DNA of 64,000 nt from Shewanella abyssi. GTDB lineage: Bacteria; Pseudomonadota; Gammaproteobacteria; Enterobacterales; Shewanellaceae. The notes under the pieces were generated by a model, which did not search any database, was not told the DNA's origin, and was given only the letters and a program-made list of their open reading frames with translations. Shown here one piece after another: positions 27,801-35,051 of this stretch; positions within the stretch are counted from its first letter, which is position 1; each line of letters starts with the position of its first letter. The stretch lies in contig NZ_JAKIKR010000005.1 of NCBI RefSeq assembly GCF_023284025.1, forward strand, positions 1-64,000, read 5' to 3'. A program made the translations under genes and the position numbers.

Positions 27801-28087
27801 ACTTCAGATGAACCTTCGTAATTTGCAACATACGCAACAGACTTGCCATCGGGTGAAATTGTCGCGCCTAACTCTTCGGCAGGTAAACTGGTTAAGCGTC
27901 TCGCCTTTGACTCAGCAAGATCTTTAATCCACAGATCACCCTCTGCAGTAAACACTAAGGTTTGCTGATTTAATGCAGGCGAACGAAAGTACCCAGCTTT
28001 ATCGGTAGAATCAGAGGCAAACGTAGGGGCGGTACTGATGATGCCAAGGGCTAACATGCAACAGGCAAGTGAGTGACGCAGTTTCAT
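24806..28087 (-). CDS. Tricorn-type S41 family peptidase
   Basis: A 1093-residue periplasmic protease. Signal peptide to about residue 24 (APTFA/SD). An N-terminal six-bladed WD40-like propeller (FTAEGDLWIKDL, ISPDGKSVAYVANYEGSSEVY) and a second propeller are followed by the C1/PDZ/C2 core. His in LNSLHSQVRGGDF, Ser-Asp in LTYSDGETFSAG and Glu in IEGRGVSPDIEV match the tricorn catalytic set. The PDZ segment is near GLAAPLNQMGVDAKVGDIILAI-type sequence. ATG 28087 has AGGATGG eight bases ahead; ATG 28099 has no room for a ribosome site. It likely degrades peptides in the periplasm. Confidence 0.9.
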   Translation of the reverse strand: MKLRHSLACCMLALGIISTAPTFASDSTDKAGYFRSPALNQQTLVFTAEGDLWIKDLAESKARRLTSLPAEELGATISPDGKSVAYVANYEGSSEVYVINIDGGQAKRVSFENSRVRVQGWTSDGKVLYATDNAFGPANYWVLRTVEPTSLVTTDLPLADAIEGVIDEQNEYVYFTRFGLQTTGDNAKVYRGGAKGELWRFKLAAKQEAEQLATTHDGSLRQPMLWQSRLYFISDSDGNDNIWSMTVDGKDLQQHSHYKEWQVRSAKLNEGRIVFQQGADIKLFDIAANKEITVDIDLTSDFAHKREHWLTDPMKYATSTRFTPQADKVVITARSHVAVAATDGQRLVEIALPGDSRVRNAVMSKDGKWVYGISDISGEQEIWQFDATGRDKRKQLTKNGKALRMDLHLSPDGRYLAHDDYDGNVWLLDLKKASNKKVITQGEGLGPYADIVWSSDSKFIALTKAEIDHARTQVVLYSLKKNRAQPLTTDKYESFSPSFSKDGDWLYFLSNRKFVSTPSSPWGDRNLGPMFNKRTQIFAIALNNEARFAFQKPNELLSAPKKESDDKVETRVDWEGLSARLWQVPVPAGNYSSLQLAEDKLYVLNRDVASRKSSLKVVKFDALSPKVDTFAKDIGSYTLSDDGKKLFLRKQSKQGKEMLIVDAGDKLPKELAHAKVQTQNWQLAIQPTAEWQQIFEDAWLMHRDSFYDKKMRGVDWQQAKLKYQPLVDRLTDRHELNDIFKMMMGELNSLHSQVRGGDFSKDPNKAKSASLGARLEQTKAGVVIDHIYQGDPELPSLAAPLNQMGVDAKVGDIILAINGKTLNNIADVTRLIRNQSAKQVLLSLKRGNKTHQTVVKPVTASANAKLRYQDWVTHNSGTVNDASDGKIGYLHLYAMGSGDIASFAREFYANYDKDGLIIDVRRNRGGNIDSWIIEKLLRRTWAFWAPTHGTPSGNMQQTFKGQLVVLTDQLTYSDGETFSAGVKALGIAPLIGKQTTGAGVWLSGRNSLTDKGMARVAEYPQYAMDGSWIIEGRGVSPDIEVDNLPYATFMGKDAQLEKAMDYLQQALKKQPVVDFKPSALPAKGMAEDVKKAQ

Positions 28088-28255
28088 CGATGAGGCCATC
28101 CTATTGTTATTTTTGTTAAATGAAAACAGTGCAAGCCAATCAAAATAGCAAATTTTCAGCTACGCATCAGCAAAATAGCCGCAAAGAATTATTAGCAAAT
28201 GTGTTTCACTGATATGTGGATACTATTGGGATTAGTTTAATGGCTGAGGACGGCT

Positions 28256-28283
28256 AAATGCCTACTTACAAAAGCAGGCATTT
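28256..28283. terminator. Hairpin after the sigma/anti-sigma operon
   Basis: AAATGCCT/AGGCATTT plus extra pairing toward the loop, 12 bases beyond the anti-sigma stop. The T run is short on both strands. Confidence 0.5.
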
Positions 28284-28294
28284 TATCCTTGGTA

Positions 28295-28921
28295 TTAGTT
28301 AGCGCCGCGTTCTTTACGCAACGTTTCGAGTTGCGCCATTAATTCATTGAAACGTTGACGAAGCTGAGTATTGGTCGACAGAATCGGGCCATGATCATTT
28401 TTTATTTGCTGTAACTGACGCTCGGCCTGGGCATAATCATCGTGATTTATAAATGCTGAGACCTTATCTAGCTTAGTCAGCACCTGCTGCTCCACTGACA
28501 TGACAACTTTATCATCACTAAAGCCATCCGTCTGTTGCTTTAGGACAGTGCTCATTGGCGTACCATCAGCAGGCATTTCATTATCTAGCCCTTTTTCCGG
28601 GGATGCCGACCTCATCATTGCAGGTGCAGGGCTATCTTGCGGGGTCATCATTAATGTTGGCATTGCTTCATCAATCAAATTCCCCGTCTCTATTGGTGGG
28701 TTAATGACAAATAGCGTGACTACCATTAGCACTGAAGCGGCGGATGATAAAGGCCAGCGATGCTTGCGCCAAAACGATTGGCTTTGCAATTTAGGCTTTG
28801 CGTTTGCAACGGCCAAATTTAAGATCCTTTGATCGAGTGCTTGAGGAGGCTGCTCTTGCTCTATATGTTGATAAAGGGCGTGCACCTCTTTACGAATACT
28901 CTCATCACTGTCTTTAATCAT
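28295..28921 (-). CDS. Probable membrane anti-sigma factor
   Basis: A 208-residue protein whose first about 55 residues are cytoplasmic. It has one membrane segment at about 57-74 (PLSSAASVLMVVTLFVI) and a periplasmic Met/Pro-rich linker with a C-terminal coiled-coil-like helix. It starts inside the end of the ECF sigma gene (8-base overlap), the usual place for the cognate anti-sigma. It lacks the HxxxCxxC zinc motif of ZAS anti-sigmas. The signal it senses is unknown. Confidence 0.65.
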   Translation of the reverse strand: MIKDSDESIRKEVHALYQHIEQEQPPQALDQRILNLAVANAKPKLQSQSFWRKHRWPLSSAASVLMVVTLFVINPPIETGNLIDEAMPTLMMTPQDSPAPAMMRSASPEKGLDNEMPADGTPMSTVLKQQTDGFSDDKVVMSVEQQVLTKLDKVSAFINHDDYAQAERQLQQIKNDHGPILSTNTQLRQRFNELMAQLETLRKERGAN

Positions 28922-29528
28922 ACTCCACCTCCTGCCACTTTAAATCGACACAGGCTTTCAGGCCTTTTTGCGCATAGCGGAGTCGACTCTTAGTGGCTTC
29001 AAGCGTGGCGCCAGCAATGTCGGCAATAGTAGCCGCAGTAAAACCCATCTCAATGTTGAGTAGAAATGCTTCTTTCTGTACCTGAGGCAATTCTTGCACG
29101 CAGTTTTTTAGCAGCAGAGCTTTCTTCTGTAGTTGCAGCTGTTGCTCTGGTGTTTCGCTTGCACTGGCCACCATTGCGTCAGGTTGTTGCTCAGGCTCAT
29201 AGACTTCACTAAAACTACTCTCTGGCTTTTTGGCGCGGACATGATCAATGATGAGGTTATGCGCAATACGATATAACCAGGTGGTAAATTTAGCTTTAGC
29301 CTCATAGGCCGAGGCCGCCTTAATAACTCGACTCCAGGTTTCTTGGTAAAGATCTTCTGCCAGCTGGTTGTCATAAATCTGTCGCATAAAATAGCGATAT
29401 AACGGCGCCTTGTGTTTGTTGTAGAGCAACTCAAAGGCACCGGTATTGCCGCCTGCATATTGCAACATTAGTGCTCGATCAGGGTCTGCATCTATAGGTT
29501 GTTCAATTGTGAGAGTGGGCTCTAACAC
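28914..29528 (-). CDS. ECF RNA polymerase sigma factor
   Basis: A 204-residue sigma-70-family factor. Region 2 (about 30-100) has LYRYFMRQIYDNQLAEDLYQETW and FTTWLYRIAHNLIIDHVR. Region 4 (about 135-195) has ELPQVQKEAFLLNIEMGFT and the IADIAGATLEATKSRLRYA helix-turn-helix. The long acidic linker between them is typical. It is co-transcribed with the overlapping anti-sigma gene. Confidence 0.92.
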   Translation of the reverse strand: MLEPTLTIEQPIDADPDRALMLQYAGGNTGAFELLYNKHKAPLYRYFMRQIYDNQLAEDLYQETWSRVIKAASAYEAKAKFTTWLYRIAHNLIIDHVRAKKPESSFSEVYEPEQQPDAMVASASETPEQQLQLQKKALLLKNCVQELPQVQKEAFLLNIEMGFTAATIADIAGATLEATKSRLRYAQKGLKACVDLKWQEVEYD

Positions 29529-29628
29529 ACCAAGGTCCTTAGCGAAAATCTTATAGATTAAGTCTGCATCGGCGTTGGGGATTTGTCTATAGCACTAAGA
29601 TGTAAATAGGCTTTAACAGGCATAAAAA

Positions 29629-29650
29629 ACCGCAGTACTATGACTGCGGT
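29629..29650 (-). terminator. Terminator of purE
   Basis: ACCGCAGT/ACTGCGGT stem with a 6-base loop, 19 bases beyond purE. On the minus strand it is followed by six T. Confidence 0.85.
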
Positions 29651-29668
29651 TTTAATATTTAGATCACG

Positions 29669-30175
29669 TTACTGGGCAAGTTTTACTTGTAGCGCTGCAT
29701 CTTTAGCTTGAACAGCTTCAGCTGACTTTGCACGCTCTTCTTTAACGGCGACAGCCATTGCATCATCAGCTACTGCTAACATTTGCGCGGCGAGGTAACC
29801 CGCATTTTTTGCGCCAGCACTGCCGATGGCTACTGTGGCAACGGGAACACCACCTGGCATCATTACTGTTGATAATAGTGCGTCATGGCCTTGTAATGGG
29901 CCACAATCAATTGGAACGCCAATCACTGGGCGAGTGGTGATACCAGCAACGGCGCCAGCCAAATGTGCTGCAAGACCTGCTGCACAAATAAATACTTTAC
30001 AACCACGTGCTTCAGCGTCAGTCACATAAGCGTGAGTAGCTGCAGGAGTACGGTGGGCCGATGTGACTTTAGCTTCAAAGGTAATGTTGAAAGTCTTTAG
30101 TACATCTAGGGTAGATTGCATTGTAGGCAGGTCAGAATCAGACCCCATTAATACTGCAACAAATGGTTTGCTCAT
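29669..30175 (-). CDS. purE: N5-carboxyaminoimidazole ribonucleotide mutase (PurE)
   Basis: A 168-residue class I PurE of purine synthesis. Conserved motifs: [10 protein letters not shown] (phosphate site), SAHRTP (catalytic His), [14 protein letters not shown] and [20 protein letters not shown] 30175 has AAGGAC six to eight bases upstream; upstream codons in frame are not part of the family. It is followed by its own terminator. No purK is adjacent, so PurK must be encoded elsewhere. Confidence 0.95.
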   Translation of the reverse strand: MSKPFVAVLMGSDSDLPTMQSTLDVLKTFNITFEAKVTSAHRTPAATHAYVTDAEARGCKVFICAAGLAAHLAGAVAGITTRPVIGVPIDCGPLQGHDALLSTVMMPGGVPVATVAIGSAGAKNAGYLAAQMLAVADDAMAVAVKEERAKSAEAVQAKDAALQVKLAQ

Positions 30176-30214
30176 TTTAAGTCCTTCAGTAGGGCGGTAC
30201 ATTATTATATTTGC

Positions 30215-30246
30215 GCGCATTATAATGAAAATAAGCGCAAAGAGTA
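30215..30246 (-). promoter_or_regulatory. purE: Candidate purE promoter
   Basis: On the minus strand, TTTACT and TATAAT are separated by 18 bases, about 40 bases upstream of the purE start. I see no clear PurR box (CGCAAACGTTTGCG-like) in this interval. The rest of 30176-30620 holds no recognisable gene. Confidence 0.45.
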
Positions 30247-30620
30247 AACAGGCTTCCCCCAAAGCCAATACAGCAATTATCCCTAAGCTTTGATTTGACT
30301 GCAAATAACTTATTTGTATAACAAATTATTACCACAGTAAAAGCACCTTTGATTGAGCATTAGCAGCTAGCTAATGCTACAGGGTTATTGATTTTCCGCT
30401 CATAAAGCAAGCTTGAGTTGTATCTATCTGTAGAGGAGGCAAGCCTATTACGCAGCAAATAAGTCAATCAAACGCTTTATGCTTATATTTCCTTAATCGC
30501 TGCAAATATTACTACTATTCAATCGAGCTAATTTGTTAAACTTGGCCTATACGGTACTAACAAACATTTTGATTATGGATGCAGCAAACAAATGGTTTGA
30601 ACAAATAGGATAGGATATTC

Positions 30621-31838
30621 ATGTTGCCCATCAAAGATAGTTTGAAAAAGAAGAAAATTGACTCATTGGATTTTAAGACACATTTAGTTCTACTAGGCGT
30701 GCCTTTACTATTGCTTTTTATCTGCTGGGCGATTTTTTCTAGTATTACCACTAATCCAAACTCTGTCGCAAACCTTATCCTAATAGGCATTATTTATTTA
30801 TTCGGTTACAGCCTAAATTACTATTTCCATCAAGGCAGGCTCACTCGGCTTTGGGAACACCTACAGCGAGTAGTTCATGTCAATGAGACCACCTTTGAGT
30901 TGGTTAATATTGCTAGCCAATATCGAGATGAAACGGCTTTTCTCAACGCCTTACTCAATAAGGCCGTCAGTAGTATTGATGGCGCCGAAATGGGCAGCAT
31001 CATTCGGGTTGAACCTGATTCTGGCTGCTTATCATTTGAATCTGCTGTGGGCATTGATATCAACAAGCTCAAGCAGCTAAATATCAATTTGGAGCAATCT
31101 TTCGAATATCGGATAACAAAAGGTAAGTGTGACACCGTGGTGGTGATTGACGACATGGAAGCCATAAATGCCAACAGTTCATTAAGTTCTTCAGACCAAG
31201 AGATATTGCTTCAGGCACCATCAACAGCGATACGTTCAACGCTATCAAGCCCTATTCATATCGATGGTAAGCTTTACGCCATGCTCAATTTAGACAGCGG
31301 TAAGGTAAAGGCCTTCAGCCATTATGATAGGAATCTTGTCGCGATATTGACCCATGAGGCAGCTAATGCGATATCCCTTTATCAAAAAACACATGAAATT
31401 AGTACACTCGCAAACTTTGACAGCCTAACCGGTTTATATAATCGCCAGCGTTTTGAAGCACTTGTTAAGGAGTGGAGCTTAAAGCCACACTTAGGCAGTT
31501 ATCTGGTATTGATTGATTTAGACAATCTAAAAACAATCAATGATCAACAGGGACATCAAGCTGGTGATGCTGCATTACAAAAGCTCAGCGCGTTACTAAA
31601 AGCACAATGGCACGATAAGCAGTTAGTCGCTCGTTACGGCGGCGATGAATTTATCGCCCTTTGTCATGGTCCTTTAGAGCGGATTAACGACGAGATAAGC
31701 ACGATTGAAAAGGCGCTCGTTGTACAAGGTTTAGTCGCGTTTAGTTATGGTATTGAGCAATATAACGGCCAGTGGAATGAAACATTCAAAGCCGTAGATG
31801 CAGCAATGTATCGTAATAAACGTGGTAAATTTAATTAA
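30621..31838 (+). CDS. GAF-GGDEF diguanylate cyclase
   Basis: A 405-residue inner-membrane protein with two N-terminal membrane segments (about 22-42 and 50-66), a GAF-like sensor region at about 90-255, and a GGDEF domain from about 265. The active-site motif is intact (RYGGDEF) and the DSLTGLYNRQRF opening is canonical. The domain should make cyclic di-GMP. The GAF ligand is unknown. ATG 30621 has AGGATA upstream. Its 3' end overlaps by four bases the stop of an antisense frame. Confidence 0.9.
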   Translation: MLPIKDSLKKKKIDSLDFKTHLVLLGVPLLLLFICWAIFSSITTNPNSVANLILIGIIYLFGYSLNYYFHQGRLTRLWEHLQRVVHVNETTFELVNIASQYRDETAFLNALLNKAVSSIDGAEMGSIIRVEPDSGCLSFESAVGIDINKLKQLNINLEQSFEYRITKGKCDTVVVIDDMEAINANSSLSSSDQEILLQAPSTAIRSTLSSPIHIDGKLYAMLNLDSGKVKAFSHYDRNLVAILTHEAANAISLYQKTHEISTLANFDSLTGLYNRQRFEALVKEWSLKPHLGSYLVLIDLDNLKTINDQQGHQAGDAALQKLSALLKAQWHDKQLVARYGGDEFIALCHGPLERINDEISTIEKALVVQGLVAFSYGIEQYNGQWNETFKAVDAAMYRNKRGKFN

Positions 31839-32056
31839 ACACAAACCCGTTTAAGTATTTTATCAAGCACATCCTTAAGCTCTTCGATAAATTCACTCAC
31901 ACTATTGGTGATCTGGGCTAGTTCATCTTTATTTCGATCAATTAACCGCTCCTTTGGTGCCTCTTCAGTACTCACCACTAATGCTAAATAGTGACCAAGT
32001 TTTGCTAGGCGCTCGATTAACAGTTTGTGATCAACATATAAAGCAACCCACTTGAG
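31835..32056 (-). pseudogene. Open frame without a start codon, probably a gene remnant
   Basis: The minus-strand frame 32056-31835 is open for 73 codons and reads as a helical, charged small protein (DHKLLIERLAKLGHYLALVV near the start, EFIEELKDVLDKILKR at the end). It has no in-frame ATG, GTG or TTG start. An ATG one base out of frame at its upper end suggests a small indel disabled it. The family is unrecognised. Confidence 0.35.
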
Positions 32057-32135
32057 TTACTGCCGTACCAAGAAGTAGCGATACAAGGGTTACGGGTCTA
32101 TTTTAAAAGAATCAATTTATGCAGGACTGATTAAT

Positions 32136-32753
32136 CTAGCCAAAAAACAAGCGCCACAACCAAGACGAATCGAGATCCTCTTGACACTGTCTGTACTGCC
32201 CAGCATAGCGTTTCGAACGAGCATCCACTTTTTTAGCGACTTTAACTAACCAGGCTTTTCGGTTATAGGTTTTACGTTTATAACCACCCCAGCCTTCATG
32301 ATAATTTAGGTATTGATTACGTGCGTCCCACTTAGATACGCCGTTAATTTTATGGGTTTTGTAAATAAACCACCCCATAAAATCCATAGCATCATCAAAA
32401 TCACTACGGCTTGACCAAGAGTTACCTGTCTCTCTTACATAATCATCCCAAGTCATGGTTTTAGCCTGGGCATAACCATAGGCGTCACTGGCGCGACCCG
32501 TTGGAATAAACCCTAAAAAATACTGCATTGGTGGCGCGGCGTTATGCTTAAAAGAGCTTTCTTGATACATCATTGCCAACGGAACATGAACAGGTACGCC
32601 CCACTTTTCTCTAGTATTTTTAGCAGCGCTATACCATGAACGGTTCTCTTGAAATATCGAACATAGATTTTCGGGATCTTTTGGAGGAGGAGTTGCGCAA
32701 CCCGTTAACAGTGTTGCCAAGATAACAGTCGCAAGTAGTGCAGGCCATTTCAT
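32136..32753 (-). CDS. Lytic transglycosylase-like lipoprotein (SLT family)
   Basis: A 205-residue lipoprotein (lipobox LLTGC) with a C-terminal SLT-like domain. It has the catalytic-Glu context AMMYQESSF, the AYGYAQAKTMTWDDY segment (compare G..Q..P.T), and the closing NYHEGWGGY that matches the conserved Tyr motif. It should cleave peptidoglycan from the inner face of the outer membrane. ATG 32753 starts at the lipoprotein signal. Confidence 0.82.
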   Translation of the reverse strand: MKWPALLATVILATLLTGCATPPPKDPENLCSIFQENRSWYSAAKNTREKWGVPVHVPLAMMYQESSFKHNAAPPMQYFLGFIPTGRASDAYGYAQAKTMTWDDYVRETGNSWSSRSDFDDAMDFMGWFIYKTHKINGVSKWDARNQYLNYHEGWGGYKRKTYNRKAWLVKVAKKVDARSKRYAGQYRQCQEDLDSSWLWRLFFG

Positions 32754-32876
32754 AAAAATTGATACCAACGGACAATAATAGCAAAGCACTAGTGTCACAT
32801 TGATAGCCACAATATGCAATTGTGGTTTGCTTAAAAGGTGTTGTAAATCAATCAGTGGTATAGGTTATTCTAACCA

Positions 32877-33305
32877 CTACCTCGGTGCGGGAAACTCACA
32901 TTCAAAGGGCTCTTGTTGCCATACTTCCGGTTGCCAAAAACCGCTATCTTTACCTCTATAGACTCTGCCCTCATTAAACTTGGCGGCTAAGTGGTAACGA
33001 GTATTGGCCTCTACCAGCACGACTAACTCCTTTGGAGTACGAGATGCCAGCGACACTTTTAAGTCAGGAGAGTCTATCAACTCTGCCAGCGTAAAGCGGT
33101 GTACGCCAATGCTAAGGCGATAATTGGGTTGAGAAATAACAGGTTTTCCATCGAGATGGGTAACCACGGCGCGATAGAACCCAAGCTCTGGCTCTGGAGC
33201 TAAAAAGCTTGAGACCGTGCCGCATTGATGACTGCTATCGAGCTGCGTTGCGCAGCCTGATAGCAGAGATAACAACAGCAATGAACAGGCGCTAAAGAGT
33301 TTCAA
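32877..33305 (-). CDS. Hypothetical lipoprotein
   Basis: A 142-residue lipoprotein with signal MKLFSACSLLLLSLLSGC. The mature part is a compact beta-rich domain (YRAVVTHLDGKPV; YRLSIGVHRFTLAEL; ANTRYHLAAKF). It starts three bases after the gshA stop and so is probably the second gene of that operon. Function unknown. Confidence 0.7.
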   Translation of the reverse strand: MKLFSACSLLLLSLLSGCATQLDSSHQCGTVSSFLAPEPELGFYRAVVTHLDGKPVISQPNYRLSIGVHRFTLAELIDSPDLKVSLASRTPKELVVLVEANTRYHLAAKFNEGRVYRGKDSGFWQPEVWQQEPFECEFPAPR

Positions 33306-33308
33306 AGA

Positions 33309-34874
33309 TTAATGCTCGAAGTAATCGCTAAGGAACTGATCAAAGTCCACTTCGTCGATAGCTTCACTCGTCGCCTGCTTTTCTAAGGACGTTTTAGCCT
33401 CTAGCTGATAGCGTGCAAGCACAGAGTCACTAATAGGGAAGTCTTTAAGCTCTTGAAGATATTGCTGTGCAAGTTGCTTCACCCATTGACTGTGATCCAC
33501 TTGCTCCTCTTTAAGTTTACTCATGATCCGGCCCGACAAGGTCTCTCCAGGATTAACGACCGCTTTATGCCAGTGTGTCAACGCCTGTTGATATTCACCA
33601 TCATCACCTTCATCAAGCAGTTCAGCGATTGCAGCTAGACTCTCAAACAGCGTATCAAGCCACTGTGAAAGGCCTATGTCTGCGCCATTTTGGCTCAATT
33701 GCAAACCAGGCTTACGTCCCTCAAGGACGACCGCTTGTAAGTTCGCCGCGATTTCGGCTTCTTCCCTTGAATCACTGCTGTTTGATGGCTGCAGTAAACA
33801 ATTAAGCAGGAACATATCTAAGAAACGAATCTGTGACTTCTCGATACCAACCGCACTGTAAGGGTTAACATCAAGCGCTCTGACTTCGATATATTCAACC
33901 CCTGCCCGCGCTAATGATTCAGAAGGTTTCTCATTTCCCTTAGCGACGCGTTTCGCACGAATAGGGGAATAAAATTCATTTTCAATCTGCAGAACATTGG
34001 CGTTTAATTGCCGATACTCGCCATCAACTTTAACGCCAATGGTAGCAAAGTTCGCCGATGGCATATTGATAGCAGCATTCATGCCATCAAGATAAGAAGA
34101 TAGACTGTTATAGCTAATATCAAGATTGTCTTGCTCTTGATTGGTATAGCCTAAGTCACTCATCCGCAGTGACGTGGCGTAGGGTAAGTAAAGCGTGCCC
34201 TTGCCCATTTTTTCAAAGGGTAGCGTCGTCTTTTGATCTTTAATAAACGAGCCGCATAATGCCGGTGAAGCACCAAATAGATAGGGTAATACCCATACCA
34301 AGCGTCGATAATTACGAATAAGACCAAAGTAAGATTCTGAGATAAACGATTCTTTAGTTAGCGCTTTATCCGATAATTCGTAAAGCCGCGACCAAAGGTC
34401 ATCTGACACTGAAAAGTTAAAGTGCACACCGGAGATAATCTGCATTTGTGCGCCATATCGATAGGTTAATCCTTTACGATATAAGCGTTTCATTTTGCCA
34501 TTATTTGAACTGCCATACTCGGCAATTGGGATGTCGGCAACATCACCCACATAACAAGGCATACTGACCGGCCACAATTGTTGGCCGTTTAAATTTCGCA
34601 CGCTATAGGCATGCGTGTAGGTTAAATCTTCAACCAATTCATCAATGTTTTCAAAAACAGGGGTAATAAACTCAAGCAGGGATTCACTATAATCGGTGGT
34701 GATCCGCGAATGCATTAAGGCGGAGCCTAATGCTTCGGGGTGACTATCCATTGCTAAGTGACCTGTTTTTTCAATTCTCAGCGCTTCACGCTCAATGCCT
34801 CGCTGCATTGATCTTAGCGCTTGACGACTTGTCGGATCCGACAGGTCCCCTACTAATTCATTGAATGATTTCAA
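33309..34874 (-). CDS. gshA: Glutamate-cysteine ligase
   Basis: A 521-residue proteobacterial GshA, close to the 518 residues of E. coli. Motifs: GIEREALRI near the N-terminus, DYSESLLEFITP, MQIISGVHFNFS, LRMSDLGY and EYIEVRALDVNP. It catalyses the first step of glutathione synthesis in the cytoplasm. It is followed at three bases by a lipoprotein gene. The ATG at 34874 lies within the family's normal N-terminus. Confidence 0.96.
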   Translation of the reverse strand: MKSFNELVGDLSDPTSRQALRSMQRGIEREALRIEKTGHLAMDSHPEALGSALMHSRITTDYSESLLEFITPVFENIDELVEDLTYTHAYSVRNLNGQQLWPVSMPCYVGDVADIPIAEYGSSNNGKMKRLYRKGLTYRYGAQMQIISGVHFNFSVSDDLWSRLYELSDKALTKESFISESYFGLIRNYRRLVWVLPYLFGASPALCGSFIKDQKTTLPFEKMGKGTLYLPYATSLRMSDLGYTNQEQDNLDISYNSLSSYLDGMNAAINMPSANFATIGVKVDGEYRQLNANVLQIENEFYSPIRAKRVAKGNEKPSESLARAGVEYIEVRALDVNPYSAVGIEKSQIRFLDMFLLNCLLQPSNSSDSREEAEIAANLQAVVLEGRKPGLQLSQNGADIGLSQWLDTLFESLAAIAELLDEGDDGEYQQALTHWHKAVVNPGETLSGRIMSKLKEEQVDHSQWVKQLAQQYLQELKDFPISDSVLARYQLEAKTSLEKQATSEAIDEVDFDQFLSDYFEH

Positions 34875-35051
34875 TATATTATTCTCTAGTACGTGACTTT
34901 AACCCAAAGCTCATGACAGTCAGACCTGCTTTAGCTGACTAAACTTTCAAGTCATAGCAAAAATAGCCTTTATGTCACTGTCATGACAATTATAGATGAG
35001 GTGATCCCATCACTGGGACTACCTCACCTATATAGGGTCTCCCCGCTTACT

